Origin: JABWBH01 sp964526695
Lineage (GTDB): Bacteria; Planctomycetota; Phycisphaerae; UBA1845
NCBI GenBank assembly: GCA_964526695.1
Contig: CAZGJA010000137.1
Location: forward strand, 1-64,000
DNA length: 64,000 bases
Direction of reading: 5' to 3'
Made by a program: the position numbers and the translations under genes. The notes beneath the pieces were generated by a model, which worked only from the letters and a program-made list of their open reading frames with translations, did no database searches and had not been told where the DNA came from. This document shows positions 42,981-51,624 of this stretch, piece after piece (the stretch's first letter is position 1; every line of letters starts with the position of its first letter).

Positions 42981-45317
42981 GTGAGTTACGGAAGGATTGC
43001 TTTCGGACGTCTTGGAGTATGGGCTGTTTCGCTTGGGCTTGCGCTGGGCGGCTGCAGCCCTCCCGTTGCCCCGAACAACGGGAATGACAATGGCGGTGTG
43101 GATACTGGAACCAACCCGTCGGCTCGCAAGACCATCTCGCTGAAGGCGCCTGAGATCGGCGTGCCTGAAGAGGAAGCACGGTATTCGTGGGTCCAGGTCG
43201 CTGGTCCGCCGGTTGAGCTGATCCTCGCGGACCCGCAGGCCCCAACGTTCACGCTTCCCGCCAGCGTTACGGAGGCCACCGAGTTCGGATTCGTCGTCGA
43301 GATCACCACGGGCGACGTCACCCGTCCCTACGCCGTCAGTGCAAAGGTCAACCCTTCGCCCACCCGGCTCGGCAATCGCCCCCCTGTGGCGGTGGCCGGG
43401 GAGTTCAAGATCGCCCGCATCGGGGAGACCGTCGTGCTCAACGCCGGCAACTCCTACGACCCGGACGATGACGCGTTGACCTTCGACTGGCAGCAGGTCG
43501 CCTTTGCGGATGCGGCCTCGGCGCCGCGCCGCCTGGAGCTGCTCGATGCCGACCGCCCGGGCGCTTATTTCACCGCCGATTTCAGCGGCACGCTCCTCTT
43601 CATGGTTGAAGTCTCCGACGGACAGTTCACCGTCAGCCACACGATGGCGGTGGCGGTGCTGGGCGAAGGACTCTGCGCCGACACGGCCTGCATCCCGGGG
43701 TTTGTGTGCGACCCTGCGACCGGCGAATGCGCGCCCGAGAACGAGGATGACGACGACGGCCGTTGCGCGGGCGCGGACTGCGGCGAAGGCTTCGCATGCG
43801 ATCCGGCCACGGGCGACTGCGTGCGCATCGACCTGTGCGACGGCGTGGACTGCGGAGAGGGTTTCACCTGCGACCCGGACACGGGCGACTGCGTGACCGA
43901 AGACGAGGAGGAGGACGAGGTAATCCCCGTCGCCGACGCGGGCGAGGATCAGGATGTGCTCGTCGGCGACTCCGTTTGGCTGGACGGCGCCGGCTCGTTC
44001 GATCCCCAGGGGTTGGACCTTGAATTCCTTTGGACGCAGGTTTCCGGGCCGAGCGTCGAGCTGTCCGACGCCGACACCGCCGCGCCGATGTTCATCGCGC
44101 CGGAGGTTGAGGAACCGACGGAGCTGATCTTTGAGCTGATCGTGGCCAACCAGGAGTCGTTCAGCAATCCGGACACGGTGACCATCCACGTGGCCCCGGC
44201 GCCGACGGACGCGCAGGTTTTCGCCCAGTGGAGCAATGCCTCCAACGACGTGAACGTGGACGTGTTCTGGTGGCAGCCCTCCGGCGTCGTCGAAGTCGCG
44301 CGCATGGGGTATGGCGCTTCCGGCATCGAATCCGTGCGGCTCCCGTTCGAGCTGGTCGAGGAGGGCACGCACTTCCTCTCGCTCGAGTTCGCCGGGCAGG
44401 GGCGTTACGCTGATTTGGATTACGAGGTTCGCATCGGCGCGTACGCGTACCACTTCGCCGCGCGCATTCAGGGCAGCTTCCGTCGCGTCATCATGCTTGA
44501 CGTGCACGACGGCGTCGTCACCCCGCTCTTCAACTCGTGGGTGGACGCCGCGGAGCCGCAGGCTGCCGGCGTCACCGACCGCCACGCCGTGGACATTGTC
44601 GCCGGCTGGCGCAGCGCCTCCAACGACGTACACATCGATGTCAACCTGGTCATGCCCGATGGAAGCTGGGCCGAACCTTTCCGGCACGGCTACGCCCGAG
44701 AGGGCGTCGAGCGCATCTATCTGCCGGAGGATCTCGCGCTCGCCGACGGGAATTACGAGTTGTCCATCAGCTTGAGCGGCACGTCGCGCTACGCCGATGT
44801 CAACGCGATCGTGTCCATCCTGGGTTACCGCTTCGAGCTGACCGAGCGCCTCGTGGGATCGAAGACGTGGGTCATGGGCTTCGACGTCACCGATGGGCAG
44901 GCCACGCCGGTGTTTAATGGCTGGATGGACATGGGCGCGGAGGACGCGTGCCAGGTGTCGGGCTTGCACGACCTTGAAATCGTCGGCGGCTGGCGCGAGG
45001 CGTCCGAGGAGATGCACATGGACATTCACGTGCAGCGTCCGGACGGGACGTGGATGGAGGCTTGGCGCAGCGGTTTCGCGTATCAGGGGTATGAGCGCAT
45101 CTTCCAGCCTGCGGAGACGGCCGTCGAAGATGGGTTGTACACCATCGTCGTGGGACTGATCGGCACCAACCGCTACGCGGACGTGGACTTCCACGCGACG
45201 CTGCTGGACTGGTCATTCGACGACCAGCGCCGGCTCGCCGGGACGAACACGTACCAGTTCCAGGTTGAAGTCGTCGACGGTGTGGCCACGGAAATCGGAA
45301 ACACCTGGCCGGAGTGA
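42981..45317 (+). CDS. PKD-repeat lipoprotein with Cys-rich modules and three C-terminal repeats
   Basis: The 778-residue lipoprotein starts at GTG 42981 (AAGGAG 6 nt upstream); Cys25 follows ALGG in its lipobox. About 40-230 hold PKD-like domains (PPVAVAGEFKIARIGETVVL). Three Cys-rich modules (CIPGFVCDPATGEC, CGEGFACDPATGDC, CGEGFTCDPDTGDC; about 232-310) follow, then another PKD-like domain. The C-terminal 370 residues are three tandem repeats of about 120 residues (WSNASNDVNVDVFW, WRSASNDVHIDVNL, WREASEEMHMDIHV). These parts suggest a surface adhesin or binding protein. Except for its position after sctJ nothing ties it to the T3SS, and it has its own start site region and terminator. Confidence 0.75.
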   Translation: MSYGRIAFGRLGVWAVSLGLALGGCSPPVAPNNGNDNGGVDTGTNPSARKTISLKAPEIGVPEEEARYSWVQVAGPPVELILADPQAPTFTLPASVTEATEFGFVVEITTGDVTRPYAVSAKVNPSPTRLGNRPPVAVAGEFKIARIGETVVLNAGNSYDPDDDALTFDWQQVAFADAASAPRRLELLDADRPGAYFTADFSGTLLFMVEVSDGQFTVSHTMAVAVLGEGLCADTACIPGFVCDPATGECAPENEDDDDGRCAGADCGEGFACDPATGDCVRIDLCDGVDCGEGFTCDPDTGDCVTEDEEEDEVIPVADAGEDQDVLVGDSVWLDGAGSFDPQGLDLEFLWTQVSGPSVELSDADTAAPMFIAPEVEEPTELIFELIVANQESFSNPDTVTIHVAPAPTDAQVFAQWSNASNDVNVDVFWWQPSGVVEVARMGYGASGIESVRLPFELVEEGTHFLSLEFAGQGRYADLDYEVRIGAYAYHFAARIQGSFRRVIMLDVHDGVVTPLFNSWVDAAEPQAAGVTDRHAVDIVAGWRSASNDVHIDVNLVMPDGSWAEPFRHGYAREGVERIYLPEDLALADGNYELSISLSGTSRYADVNAIVSILGYRFELTERLVGSKTWVMGFDVTDGQATPVFNGWMDMGAEDACQVSGLHDLEIVGGWREASEEMHMDIHVQRPDGTWMEAWRSGFAYQGYERIFQPAETAVEDGLYTIVVGLIGTNRYADVDFHATLLDWSFDDQRRLAGTNTYQFQVEVVDGVATEIGNTWPE

Positions 45318-45363
45318 GCCCATGCCCGCCTTGCTGAACGGTCCATGTTGAACGATTGACGCG

Positions 45364-45390
45364 CCGCGTGCCACATCCCCTGGCACGCGG
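45364..45390. terminator. Bidirectional terminator-like hairpin
   Basis: A perfect 10-bp stem (CCGCGTGCCA at 45364-45373, TGGCACGCGG at 45381-45390) has a 7-nt loop. There is no long T-run. It lies between the converging lipoprotein and Fpg genes and could serve both. Confidence 0.6.
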
Positions 45391-45537
45391 TCGTCGTTCA
45401 GCGGTCCGCTGTGAATTCCAATCCCACGATTGCCTCCCAAAACCATGTTCTCAAGAATTGAGCGTGACCTGCGCTGCCTTACAGACGCGGCGCGCGGCAA
45501 TGAAGGACGCGGGGCGATCCATGGGTCACGCAGCGAG

Positions 45538-46434
45538 CTACGGCTCCTGCGGCGCATCCACATGTCGAGGCCAGTCCTCGCGCAGCAGCCGCGACAGGGA
45601 TCGATCCGCCAGGCGTCGCCCGCCCGTCTGGCAGGTGGGGCAGTAATTCGTCTCATTCTCCGCGTAGCGGATGCGCTCCACCTTGGCGCCGCACGCCGGA
45701 CACGGCATCCCGAAACGCCCGTGCACGGCGAAGTCCGGGCGGAACGCGGTGATCTCGCCGGGACCGGGAAACCGTCCGGCAAAGTCCTTCCGCAGCCGCG
45801 CCGTCCACGCGAGCAACGTCTCTCTCGCGGCAGCGCCGAGGCGCCCGGCCTCCTCGTCGTTGAGTCGCTGCGTGAGCTGAACCGGAGAGAGCCGCGCGGC
45901 GTGGAGGATCTCGTCGGAGTAAGCGTTGCCGATGCCGTCGAAGAACCGCGGATCGGTCAGCGCCCGCTTGAGCGTGTGGTTCTCCGCGCGCAACGCCTGC
46001 GCGAAGGCCGAGGCGTCCGCCGTCAAGACGTCCAGCCCTCCGCGATCGAACGGCGCCAGCGCGGACGCGCCGCGCACGACGTGCAGCGACGCCCGCTTCC
46101 GCTTGGCCGCCTCGGTGATCACGAGCCGTCCGCCGGGAAACTCGAACCAGCCAGGGCTGATCTTGCCCGGCGGACGCCCGCCGCGCTTCATCCAGCGCAG
46201 CCGACCGGCGATCATCAGATGCAGGACGACGTACAGGTCCGCGTCCAGTTCGAGAACGATCCGCTTGCCGAGGCGCCGCACGTCCGTCACGCGCTGTCGC
46301 ACGATCGCGTCGAGCGGCGGATCATGCGTCCGTAGCAGAAAGGGGCTGACGACCTGCGCGTCCTGTATCGGCTCTCCCCGAATGCGCTCGCGCAGGGCCT
46401 CGCAGTACACCACGATGTCCGGCAACTCCGGCAT
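45538..46434 (-). CDS. Formamidopyrimidine-DNA glycosylase family enzyme (MutM/Nei)
   Basis: The 298-residue protein starts MPELPD, with the catalytic Pro2 and Glu3 of the Fpg/Nei family. The lysine loop (RRLGKRIVLEL), the helix-two-turn-helix region (DPRFFDGIGNAYSDEILHAARLSP) and the C-terminal zinc finger (CPAC...CPTC) are all present. These enzymes remove oxidised bases such as 8-oxoguanine or oxidised pyrimidines and nick the strand. Whether it acts as MutM or Nei cannot be settled here. I start at ATG 46434 so that Pro is residue 2; an in-frame ATG three codons earlier would hide the catalytic Pro. Confidence 0.92.
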   Translation of the reverse strand: MPELPDIVVYCEALRERIRGEPIQDAQVVSPFLLRTHDPPLDAIVRQRVTDVRRLGKRIVLELDADLYVVLHLMIAGRLRWMKRGGRPPGKISPGWFEFPGGRLVITEAAKRKRASLHVVRGASALAPFDRGGLDVLTADASAFAQALRAENHTLKRALTDPRFFDGIGNAYSDEILHAARLSPVQLTQRLNDEEAGRLGAAARETLLAWTARLRKDFAGRFPGPGEITAFRPDFAVHGRFGMPCPACGAKVERIRYAENETNYCPTCQTGGRRLADRSLSRLLREDWPRHVDAPQEP

Positions 46435-46785
46435 TACGGACATCTTAGCTTTGTCGCTTTGCGTGCCACCCATCCGTGAATCGGGTTCGCCACATGACCA
46501 CCCACCTGTGAATCGGTTGAGTGGCATGGCTTCACGCGCAGCGGGTAGCCATGCCCCTGCGCACCGGGGAAATCACATGCTCACGCCGAGTACGGCGAGA
46601 GCATGCCACCCAAGGCGAGAGCATGTCACCCATCCGTCATGGTCAGGCGAGTACGCCAGACCATGCCACCCTGCCGCACCCGGCGCGGTTGGGTGGCATG
46701 GCTTCACGCGCAGCGGGTAGCCATGCTCCGCCCGGACGAGGGCGAGATGTTTGGAACTCGCGCGCGATCCCGGTACGCTGTCCCT
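46435..46785. other. Repeat-dense gap between Fpg and DUF2752 genes
   Basis: No gene is seen. The gap carries two AGTA-loop hairpins (46576-46611, 46638-46671) and two copies of a 34-bp repeat (46521-46554 and 46693-46726). That repeat itself can pair GGCATGGCT with AGCCATGC. Confidence 0.65.
46521..46726. repeat. Flanking 34-bp direct repeats around AGTA-loop hairpins
   Basis: Identical 34-bp units at 46521-46554 and 46693-46726 enclose CATGCTC-a-CGCCG-agta-CGGCG-a-GAGCATG (46576-46605) and ATGGTC-a-GGCG-agta-CGCC-a-GACCAT (46639-46664). Several members of one repeat family are clustered between genes. Confidence 0.75.
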
Positions 46786-47253
46786 ATGGACGAATGCGGC
46801 GACATCCGTGTGGTCCCGTGGGTCGCGCGCGTGCCGGCGCTGCGACCCGCGCGGGCGCGGCTGATCGCGGCGGGCGTGGCCGGGGCAGGCGTTCTGCTCT
46901 TGGGTCTGGCCGCGTGGCTGACGCCCGATCCGTCAGGCATGGGCACGCACCGCCAGCTCGGGCTGCCCCCGTGCAACATGGTGATCCTCACCGGCTACCC
47001 GTGCCCGTCGTGCGGCATGACCACGGCGTTCGCCCACACCGTCCGCGCCCGCTTCCTCTCCGCGGTCCGCGCCCAGCCCGCCGGCTTCCTCCTGGCGCTC
47101 TCCACGATGGCCGTCACCGCCGCCGCGCTGTCCACGCTCGCCACGGGAAAAACATGGTACGTCAACTCCTTCGTCTTCACCCCAGGCCGCGTGGCCGCGA
47201 CGGCGGTGGCGATCGTGCTGGGGGCGTGGGTGTACAAGCTTCTGGTTTCGTAG
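46786..47253 (+). CDS. DUF2752 membrane protein
   Basis: The 155-residue protein has three membrane helices (about 28-48, 90-115, 135-153). Between the first two is the family signature YPCPSCGMTTAF. DUF2752 proteins are widespread in planctomycetes and other phyla, but their role is unknown. The paired cysteines face the loop after helix 1. I start at ATG 46786; earlier in-frame codons read through intergenic repeats. It is followed by a membrane-protein gene after 7 bp. Confidence 0.75.
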   Translation: MDECGDIRVVPWVARVPALRPARARLIAAGVAGAGVLLLGLAAWLTPDPSGMGTHRQLGLPPCNMVILTGYPCPSCGMTTAFAHTVRARFLSAVRAQPAGFLLALSTMAVTAAALSTLATGKTWYVNSFVFTPGRVAATAVAIVLGAWVYKLLVS

Positions 47254-47260
47254 GTGGCCC

Positions 47261-48148
47261 ATGCCCCCGGGTTCTCAACTCGAAACGCGCGAAACCGCTC
47301 CAGAGCCGGGCGCTGGCCGCGATGGCCTGCGGGAGAGCATCCACTTCGTGCGTTCGCTGCCGTTTGAGTGGAAGGAAGCCGAGGCCTCGCAGCGCATACT
47401 CTGGGCGGGTGCGGGGTCCATGATTTTCGTCCTCATTCTGGTGATGAATTTGATTGGGGCCAGAACAGGATCGTCCCGGGCAGTCTTGATTTCGCCGTTC
47501 ATAGCGCTTGCGTTGGCTTTTTTTATCATCAGGACATGGCGCCTCCGCAAGGCTCGTCAGGCCATGAGCGGCTTGGAAGCGCTCTGTGGTCCGTCCCCCT
47601 GTCGGCTCGTATGTCTCGGCTCGCCTGCCTGGCTCGAAGAATTCGGCCCGCTGGCCAACGTGCCCTTCCAACCGGCGATATTCTTCACGCTGGATCCGGT
47701 GTCGACTCGAAGAGGCAAGACGGGCTTGACGTGGGCTCTGGCCATCCTGTTGATCGCTTGCTTTTGGTGTTTGTCCGCTCTGCGGGGCGGTTCATTTATC
47801 CAAGGCGGCGTCTTCAAGCTGTGGACGGGTTTCTTTGTCGCATACGCGACGACACACTGGATCCTCTGGCCGACGTACTACAGAATTGTCCCGGGTCGTT
47901 TGGACATTGTTGAGTTTAGCAACGTCCCATGGATTGGCACGACAAGGTGTACTTCGATTTCTCTGCGCGATGCCTGCGTCCTGATCGATCTGCAGAAGTC
48001 CATTGCCTTGCTCAACGCCATGGGAACGCAGCACCAGATTCCATTTCTCCTTGTTCGCGAGCCGCGTCGATTTGCCCATACGCTGCTGATGGGTACGGTT
48101 TCCACATATGAGCCGGCTCCCTTGCCGCACGGCGAGTTGGTTGGATGA
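47261..48148 (+). CDS. Hypothetical membrane protein
   Basis: The 295-residue protein has two pairs of membrane helices (about 48-92 and 150-200). Between and after them are soluble parts, the last (about 205-295) rich in strands (YYRIVPGRLDIVEFSNV). That tail resembles PH-like domains of membrane proteins but is too weak to name. It is 7 bp from the DUF2752 gene and couples by ATGA with the uracil-DNA glycosylase gene, so the three may be co-transcribed. Confidence 0.6.
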   Translation: MPPGSQLETRETAPEPGAGRDGLRESIHFVRSLPFEWKEAEASQRILWAGAGSMIFVLILVMNLIGARTGSSRAVLISPFIALALAFFIIRTWRLRKARQAMSGLEALCGPSPCRLVCLGSPAWLEEFGPLANVPFQPAIFFTLDPVSTRRGKTGLTWALAILLIACFWCLSALRGGSFIQGGVFKLWTGFFVAYATTHWILWPTYYRIVPGRLDIVEFSNVPWIGTTRCTSISLRDACVLIDLQKSIALLNAMGTQHQIPFLLVREPRRFAHTLLMGTVSTYEPAPLPHGELVG

Positions 48149-48903
48149 GCGTGGTCCGAGACAATCGCAATTGCGATGCAATGCAGAGACAATGGCTGAC
48201 GGACATTTCGCAAGAACTCCGCAGCACCGTGGCGCCCTTGCGATTCGGCAGCGCCGTCGCATTCGTTTACAACCCCCTCGACTACGCATGGCACGCGCAC
48301 GCGGCTTATCTGGATCGCTACGGACAAGGTCGCCGCGAGGTGCTGCTGCTCGGCATGAACCCCGGTCCGTGGGGCATGGCGCAGACGGGCGTGCCGTTTG
48401 GCGAGGTGGCGGCGGTGCGCGACTGGATGGGGATCGAGGCGGCGGTGGGTCGGCCCCGGCGCGAGCATCCGAAGAAGCCCGTGCTGGGCTTTGCGTGCCG
48501 GCGCAGCGAGGTCAGCGGCGCGCGGCTCTGGGGCTGGGCGCGGCAGCGTTTTGGCACGCCCCGGCGGTTCTTCAAGACGTTCTTCGTCGCCAACTACTGC
48601 CCGCTGATGTTCCTCGACGCCGGCGGGCGGAACCTCACGCCGGACAAGCTGCGCGGACCGGCCATCGACCGGCTGCACCGCGCGTGCGACGCGGCGCTGG
48701 TCGAGCTGGTGCGCCTCCTGCGCCCGCGCATCGTCGTGGGAGTCGGCGCGTTCGCGGAAGCGCGCGCGCGGATCGCCCTGCAAGGGCTTGACCTGAAGAT
48801 CGGCCGCATGCCGCACCCCAGCCCCGCAAGCCCCGCGGCGAATCGCGGCTGGGCGCGGCAAGCGGAGCAGGCGCTGGCTCACCTCGGCATTCATCTCCCC
48901 TGA
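48145..48903 (+). CDS. SMUG1-type uracil-DNA glycosylase
   Basis: The 252-residue protein carries the two active-site motifs of SMUG1-like uracil-DNA glycosylases: LLLGMNPGPWGMAQTGVPFGEV (about residues 67-90) and HPSPASPAANRGW (about 222-236). The enzyme excises uracil and some oxidised pyrimidines from DNA. The intervening parts also fit the family (ACRRSEVSGARLWGWA, then FVANYCPLMFLD). The start overlaps the previous stop in an ATGA; an ATG at 48181 is an alternative. The stop is followed within 10 bp by the long inverted repeat at 48912-49001, a likely transcript end. Confidence 0.88.
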   Translation: MSVVRDNRNCDAMQRQWLTDISQELRSTVAPLRFGSAVAFVYNPLDYAWHAHAAYLDRYGQGRREVLLLGMNPGPWGMAQTGVPFGEVAAVRDWMGIEAAVGRPRREHPKKPVLGFACRRSEVSGARLWGWARQRFGTPRRFFKTFFVANYCPLMFLDAGGRNLTPDKLRGPAIDRLHRACDAALVELVRLLRPRIVVGVGAFAEARARIALQGLDLKIGRMPHPSPASPAANRGWARQAEQALAHLGIHLP

Positions 48904-48911
48904 TCCTGTCT

Positions 48912-49001
48912 TCTCTGCGCTCTCTGCGCCTCTGCGCGAGACCTGCATTTTCAACCAGAAAAGGGCGGAAGGCTCGCGCAGAGGCGCAGAGACCGCAGAG
49001 A
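48912..49001. repeat. 29-bp-arm inverted repeat after the SMUG1 gene
   Basis: Arms at 48912-48940 and 48973-49001 match at 28 of 29 bases around a 32-nt loop. The arm core TCTGCGCCTCTGCGCGAG is built from repeated CTCTGCG units. It is a dispersed repeat type seen in several bacterial groups and could act as a terminator or mRNA-stabilising hairpin. Confidence 0.75.
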
Positions 49002-49055
49002 GCAGAATGCGATGAGTGGCTTTCATCCAGACGCGATCGCGGGTTAGATGGAGGC

Positions 49056-51143
49056 ATGAATGCGGCGAGATTGGATGGAGCGATGGGTGCAGCGAGGCCC
49101 AGTGGGAACCTGACCGCCGCGCGGGACGGGCAAGCCGGCGGGGCCGGGCATCCGCCGCGCCGGTGGGATCGCGCGGCCGAGCTGCTCGTCGTCTTCCTCA
49201 TCGGCGTGGCGCTCATGCAGTATCTCTACAGCGCCACGCCCGACGCGGCGCGGGGCCTGCCCGCGGCGCTGCCCGGCAACGACGACTTCTACCACCTCAA
49301 GATGGCGCTGCTCCTGCCGCAGATCGGCCTGCCCGACCGGCTGGACTGGCTGCAGCAGACGATCTTCGCCGACCGCTTCGTCAGCCATCACTACGGGTTC
49401 CACGTTTACCTTCAGCCGTTCGTCCACCTGTTCAGCGATCCGGTGATCGGCGCGCGGTGGGCGATGTCGGTGTCGTTCGGGCTGGTGCTGGCGTGCGCGG
49501 TGCTGCTGCTGATGATGGAGGGCGTGGGGCATCGGTGGTTGTGGCTGACGCTGATGCTGCTGCTGCCGGACGACTTCTACGTGCGGCACACGTACGTCCG
49601 CGCGATCGACCTGTCCCTGCTGTGCCTGCTGCTGGGGATGATGTGCCTGTTTCGCCGGCGATTCGTGCTGCTGGGCGTCGTGCTGATCCTCTATACGCAC
49701 ATCTACCTCGGGTCGTTTTTCCTGATCGTGATTGCCGGCATTCACTGGATCGGGCAGCGGCTCGGCGCACGCGAGTCCTGCGTTGCAAGTCGCGGAGCTG
49801 CGCCGTCCGAATCAGGCCGCAGACCGGCTGCACGGCTTACGGAGGTCTTCCGCCTGCCGGTCATCGTGCTCATCGGCGCGGGCGTCGGCCTGCTGACGCA
49901 TCCGTACGGTCGCGGCGCGATCGGCTTTCTGCGCACCCAGATTTTCGGCAGCGGGCTGACGCCGCAGGTGTCCGTCGGGCGCGAGTGGAACCCCTACGAG
50001 AACGTCTGGGATTTCGCCATGCGCATGGGCGTGCCGATGACGGCGCTGGCGACGGGCATCGCACTGCGCCTTTTGCGCGGCAGGCGACTGCGGACGAGCG
50101 AATGGACGACGCTCGTGGCGGCGCTGTTTTTCTTCGCGCTCACGCTGAAGGCGCGGCGCTTCGTCGAGTACTTCCCGGTGTTCGCCATTCTCGCCACGGC
50201 CATGCTGGCGTCGCCGGCGCTGGGCATGGGGAGATCCACGGTCGCACGGCGCAGCATCTCCGCGGATCCCGTCATCAGCGGCGTGAAGCTCATGCTGGGC
50301 GGCTGGGGCCTGTACGCAAGCTGGCAGTACCTTCACGCCGGCCAGGACAAAGCCTGGTTCATCGGCGCGGCCATGCTGGTCGGGCTGTACGCTTTCGTCG
50401 TCATCGAGCTTCCGATCCTCCTTTCCCTGCGGCAACCCGTGCGCGTCGCGCGCTCGGCCACGACGGGAGTCCATGCCGTCGCGCCCTCGACAGAGGATGT
50501 TTCATCCCCCCCCCCTCTGCGAACGCCGTTGACCGCGGCCGCCGATGCCGGTGTGGCGGTCGCGATCCTGGGCGTGCTGGCGCTATCGGCCTATCCCGTG
50601 CAGCACCGCGTGCAAAGCTGGTGCGAGGGCAACTACGACCTGCCCGCCATTCAGCGCGTCATGGAGTTCGTCAAGGAGCGCTCGCAGCCCGGCGACATCG
50701 TCTTCACCGACGACTGGGACATTTTTCCCGTGTACTTCTATTTCAACGACAAGAACCGCTACGTCGCGGGCCTGGACCCGATGTTCAGCTACGAGCGCGA
50801 TCCGGAGCTTTGGGAGCGTTACAAGCTGCTGACGCGCGGACAGGCCCCGCTGACGACGAACGTGAAGCTGCCGCGCCGCGACGAGCAAGGCCGCGTCGAG
50901 ATGCTCGAGCAGAAGATCACCGTCCCATTGGAGGACATCCGCGATCGCTACCACGCGCGGTTTATTGTCGTGGACAGCGACCACCAGCCGTTCGCCCACA
51001 AGCTCAACGCCGCCCGCGGATTCGTCCGCAGAATCTACCCGCCGGACTCCGATCGCGCGAAGAAACCGCCGTACAGCGTGTACGAAGTCCTCGCGGAGAA
51101 GGCGCCGTTGAGCGGGCAGGACGCGGTCGTGACCGAACCCTGA
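49056..51143 (+). CDS. GT-C-type membrane glycosyltransferase-like protein
   Basis: The 695-residue protein has an N-terminal membrane helix followed by a loop with GNDDFYHLKMALLLPQ. This is the place of the catalytic acidic pair in GT-C glycosyltransferases and oligosaccharyl-transferase-like (STT3, PMT, ArnT) proteins. About 10 further membrane helices run to residue 540. A C-terminal soluble domain (about 545-695) begins at YDLPAIQRVMEFVKERSQPGD. Such enzymes transfer sugars from lipid carriers outside the cytoplasm. The donor and acceptor cannot be read from the sequence, and it may be an inactive or divergent member. The start is the ATG at 49056; a later ATG (49083) is possible. Confidence 0.7.
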   Translation: MNAARLDGAMGAARPSGNLTAARDGQAGGAGHPPRRWDRAAELLVVFLIGVALMQYLYSATPDAARGLPAALPGNDDFYHLKMALLLPQIGLPDRLDWLQQTIFADRFVSHHYGFHVYLQPFVHLFSDPVIGARWAMSVSFGLVLACAVLLLMMEGVGHRWLWLTLMLLLPDDFYVRHTYVRAIDLSLLCLLLGMMCLFRRRFVLLGVVLILYTHIYLGSFFLIVIAGIHWIGQRLGARESCVASRGAAPSESGRRPAARLTEVFRLPVIVLIGAGVGLLTHPYGRGAIGFLRTQIFGSGLTPQVSVGREWNPYENVWDFAMRMGVPMTALATGIALRLLRGRRLRTSEWTTLVAALFFFALTLKARRFVEYFPVFAILATAMLASPALGMGRSTVARRSISADPVISGVKLMLGGWGLYASWQYLHAGQDKAWFIGAAMLVGLYAFVVIELPILLSLRQPVRVARSATTGVHAVAPSTEDVSSPPPLRTPLTAAADAGVAVAILGVLALSAYPVQHRVQSWCEGNYDLPAIQRVMEFVKERSQPGDIVFTDDWDIFPVYFYFNDKNRYVAGLDPMFSYERDPELWERYKLLTRGQAPLTTNVKLPRRDEQGRVEMLEQKITVPLEDIRDRYHARFIVVDSDHQPFAHKLNAARGFVRRIYPPDSDRAKKPPYSVYEVLAEKAPLSGQDAVVTEP

Positions 51144-51180
51144 CGCCGCCGCGTTGGGCAGCAGGAAGAACCGCATGAGT

Positions 51181-51226
51181 CGCCGGTTTGCCAACCGGCG
51201 ATTGCAGCACAGGTTTCCAACCTGTG
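51181..51226. repeat. Paired-hairpin repeat (AACC family)
   Basis: CGCCGGTT-tgcc-AACCGGCG (51181-51200) is followed by CACAGGTT-tcc-AACCTGTG (51208-51226). The module is inverted relative to those at 11185 and 29521 and matches the one at 59850-59935. Confidence 0.75.
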
Positions 51227-51517
51227 CCGGCATGGAAACAGCCGGAATCTGGGAAACCCCAGAACAGCCGCATTCTGAGAATCGCCCGACCGCCGACCGG
51301 CGACGGCCCGCAGCGGCGCAATCGTGAAGAGCACGACCGCGCCCCGCTGTCCCAGGCGCCAGGGCCTGTCGCGGGACGCCAGACCTTGCCGCCCGCCCGC
51401 TTGGAAATCGTGGCGGGAAAGGGCAGATGTGGCCCTTTGGCTCGAAGCGGCGAGTTGAGAACCGCGCGGCTTGTTGTGGACGAAAACGCCGATAGGATAC
51501 CGGCTGCCTGCACGGCA

Positions 51518-51600
51518 GGGCGTGTGCCCGAGTGGCCAAAGGGGACGGGCTGTAAACCCGTTGGCGTTAGCCTACGAAGGTTCAAATCCTTCCGCGCCCA
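51518..51600 (+). tRNA. tRNA-Tyr (anticodon GTA)
   Basis: The acceptor stem GGGCGTG pairs with CGCGCCC, followed by discriminator A. The anticodon loop CTGTAAA (anticodon GTA at 51552-51554) has a perfect stem ACGGG/CCCGT. The T arm GAAGG-TTCAAAT-CCTTC is intact. A long variable arm (TTGGCGTTAGCCTA) marks it as class II, as expected for tyrosine. CCA is not encoded. It is 24 bp before metF. Confidence 0.96.
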
Positions 51601-51624
51601 TTTCATGCGGCGAAGGAGCGGCTG

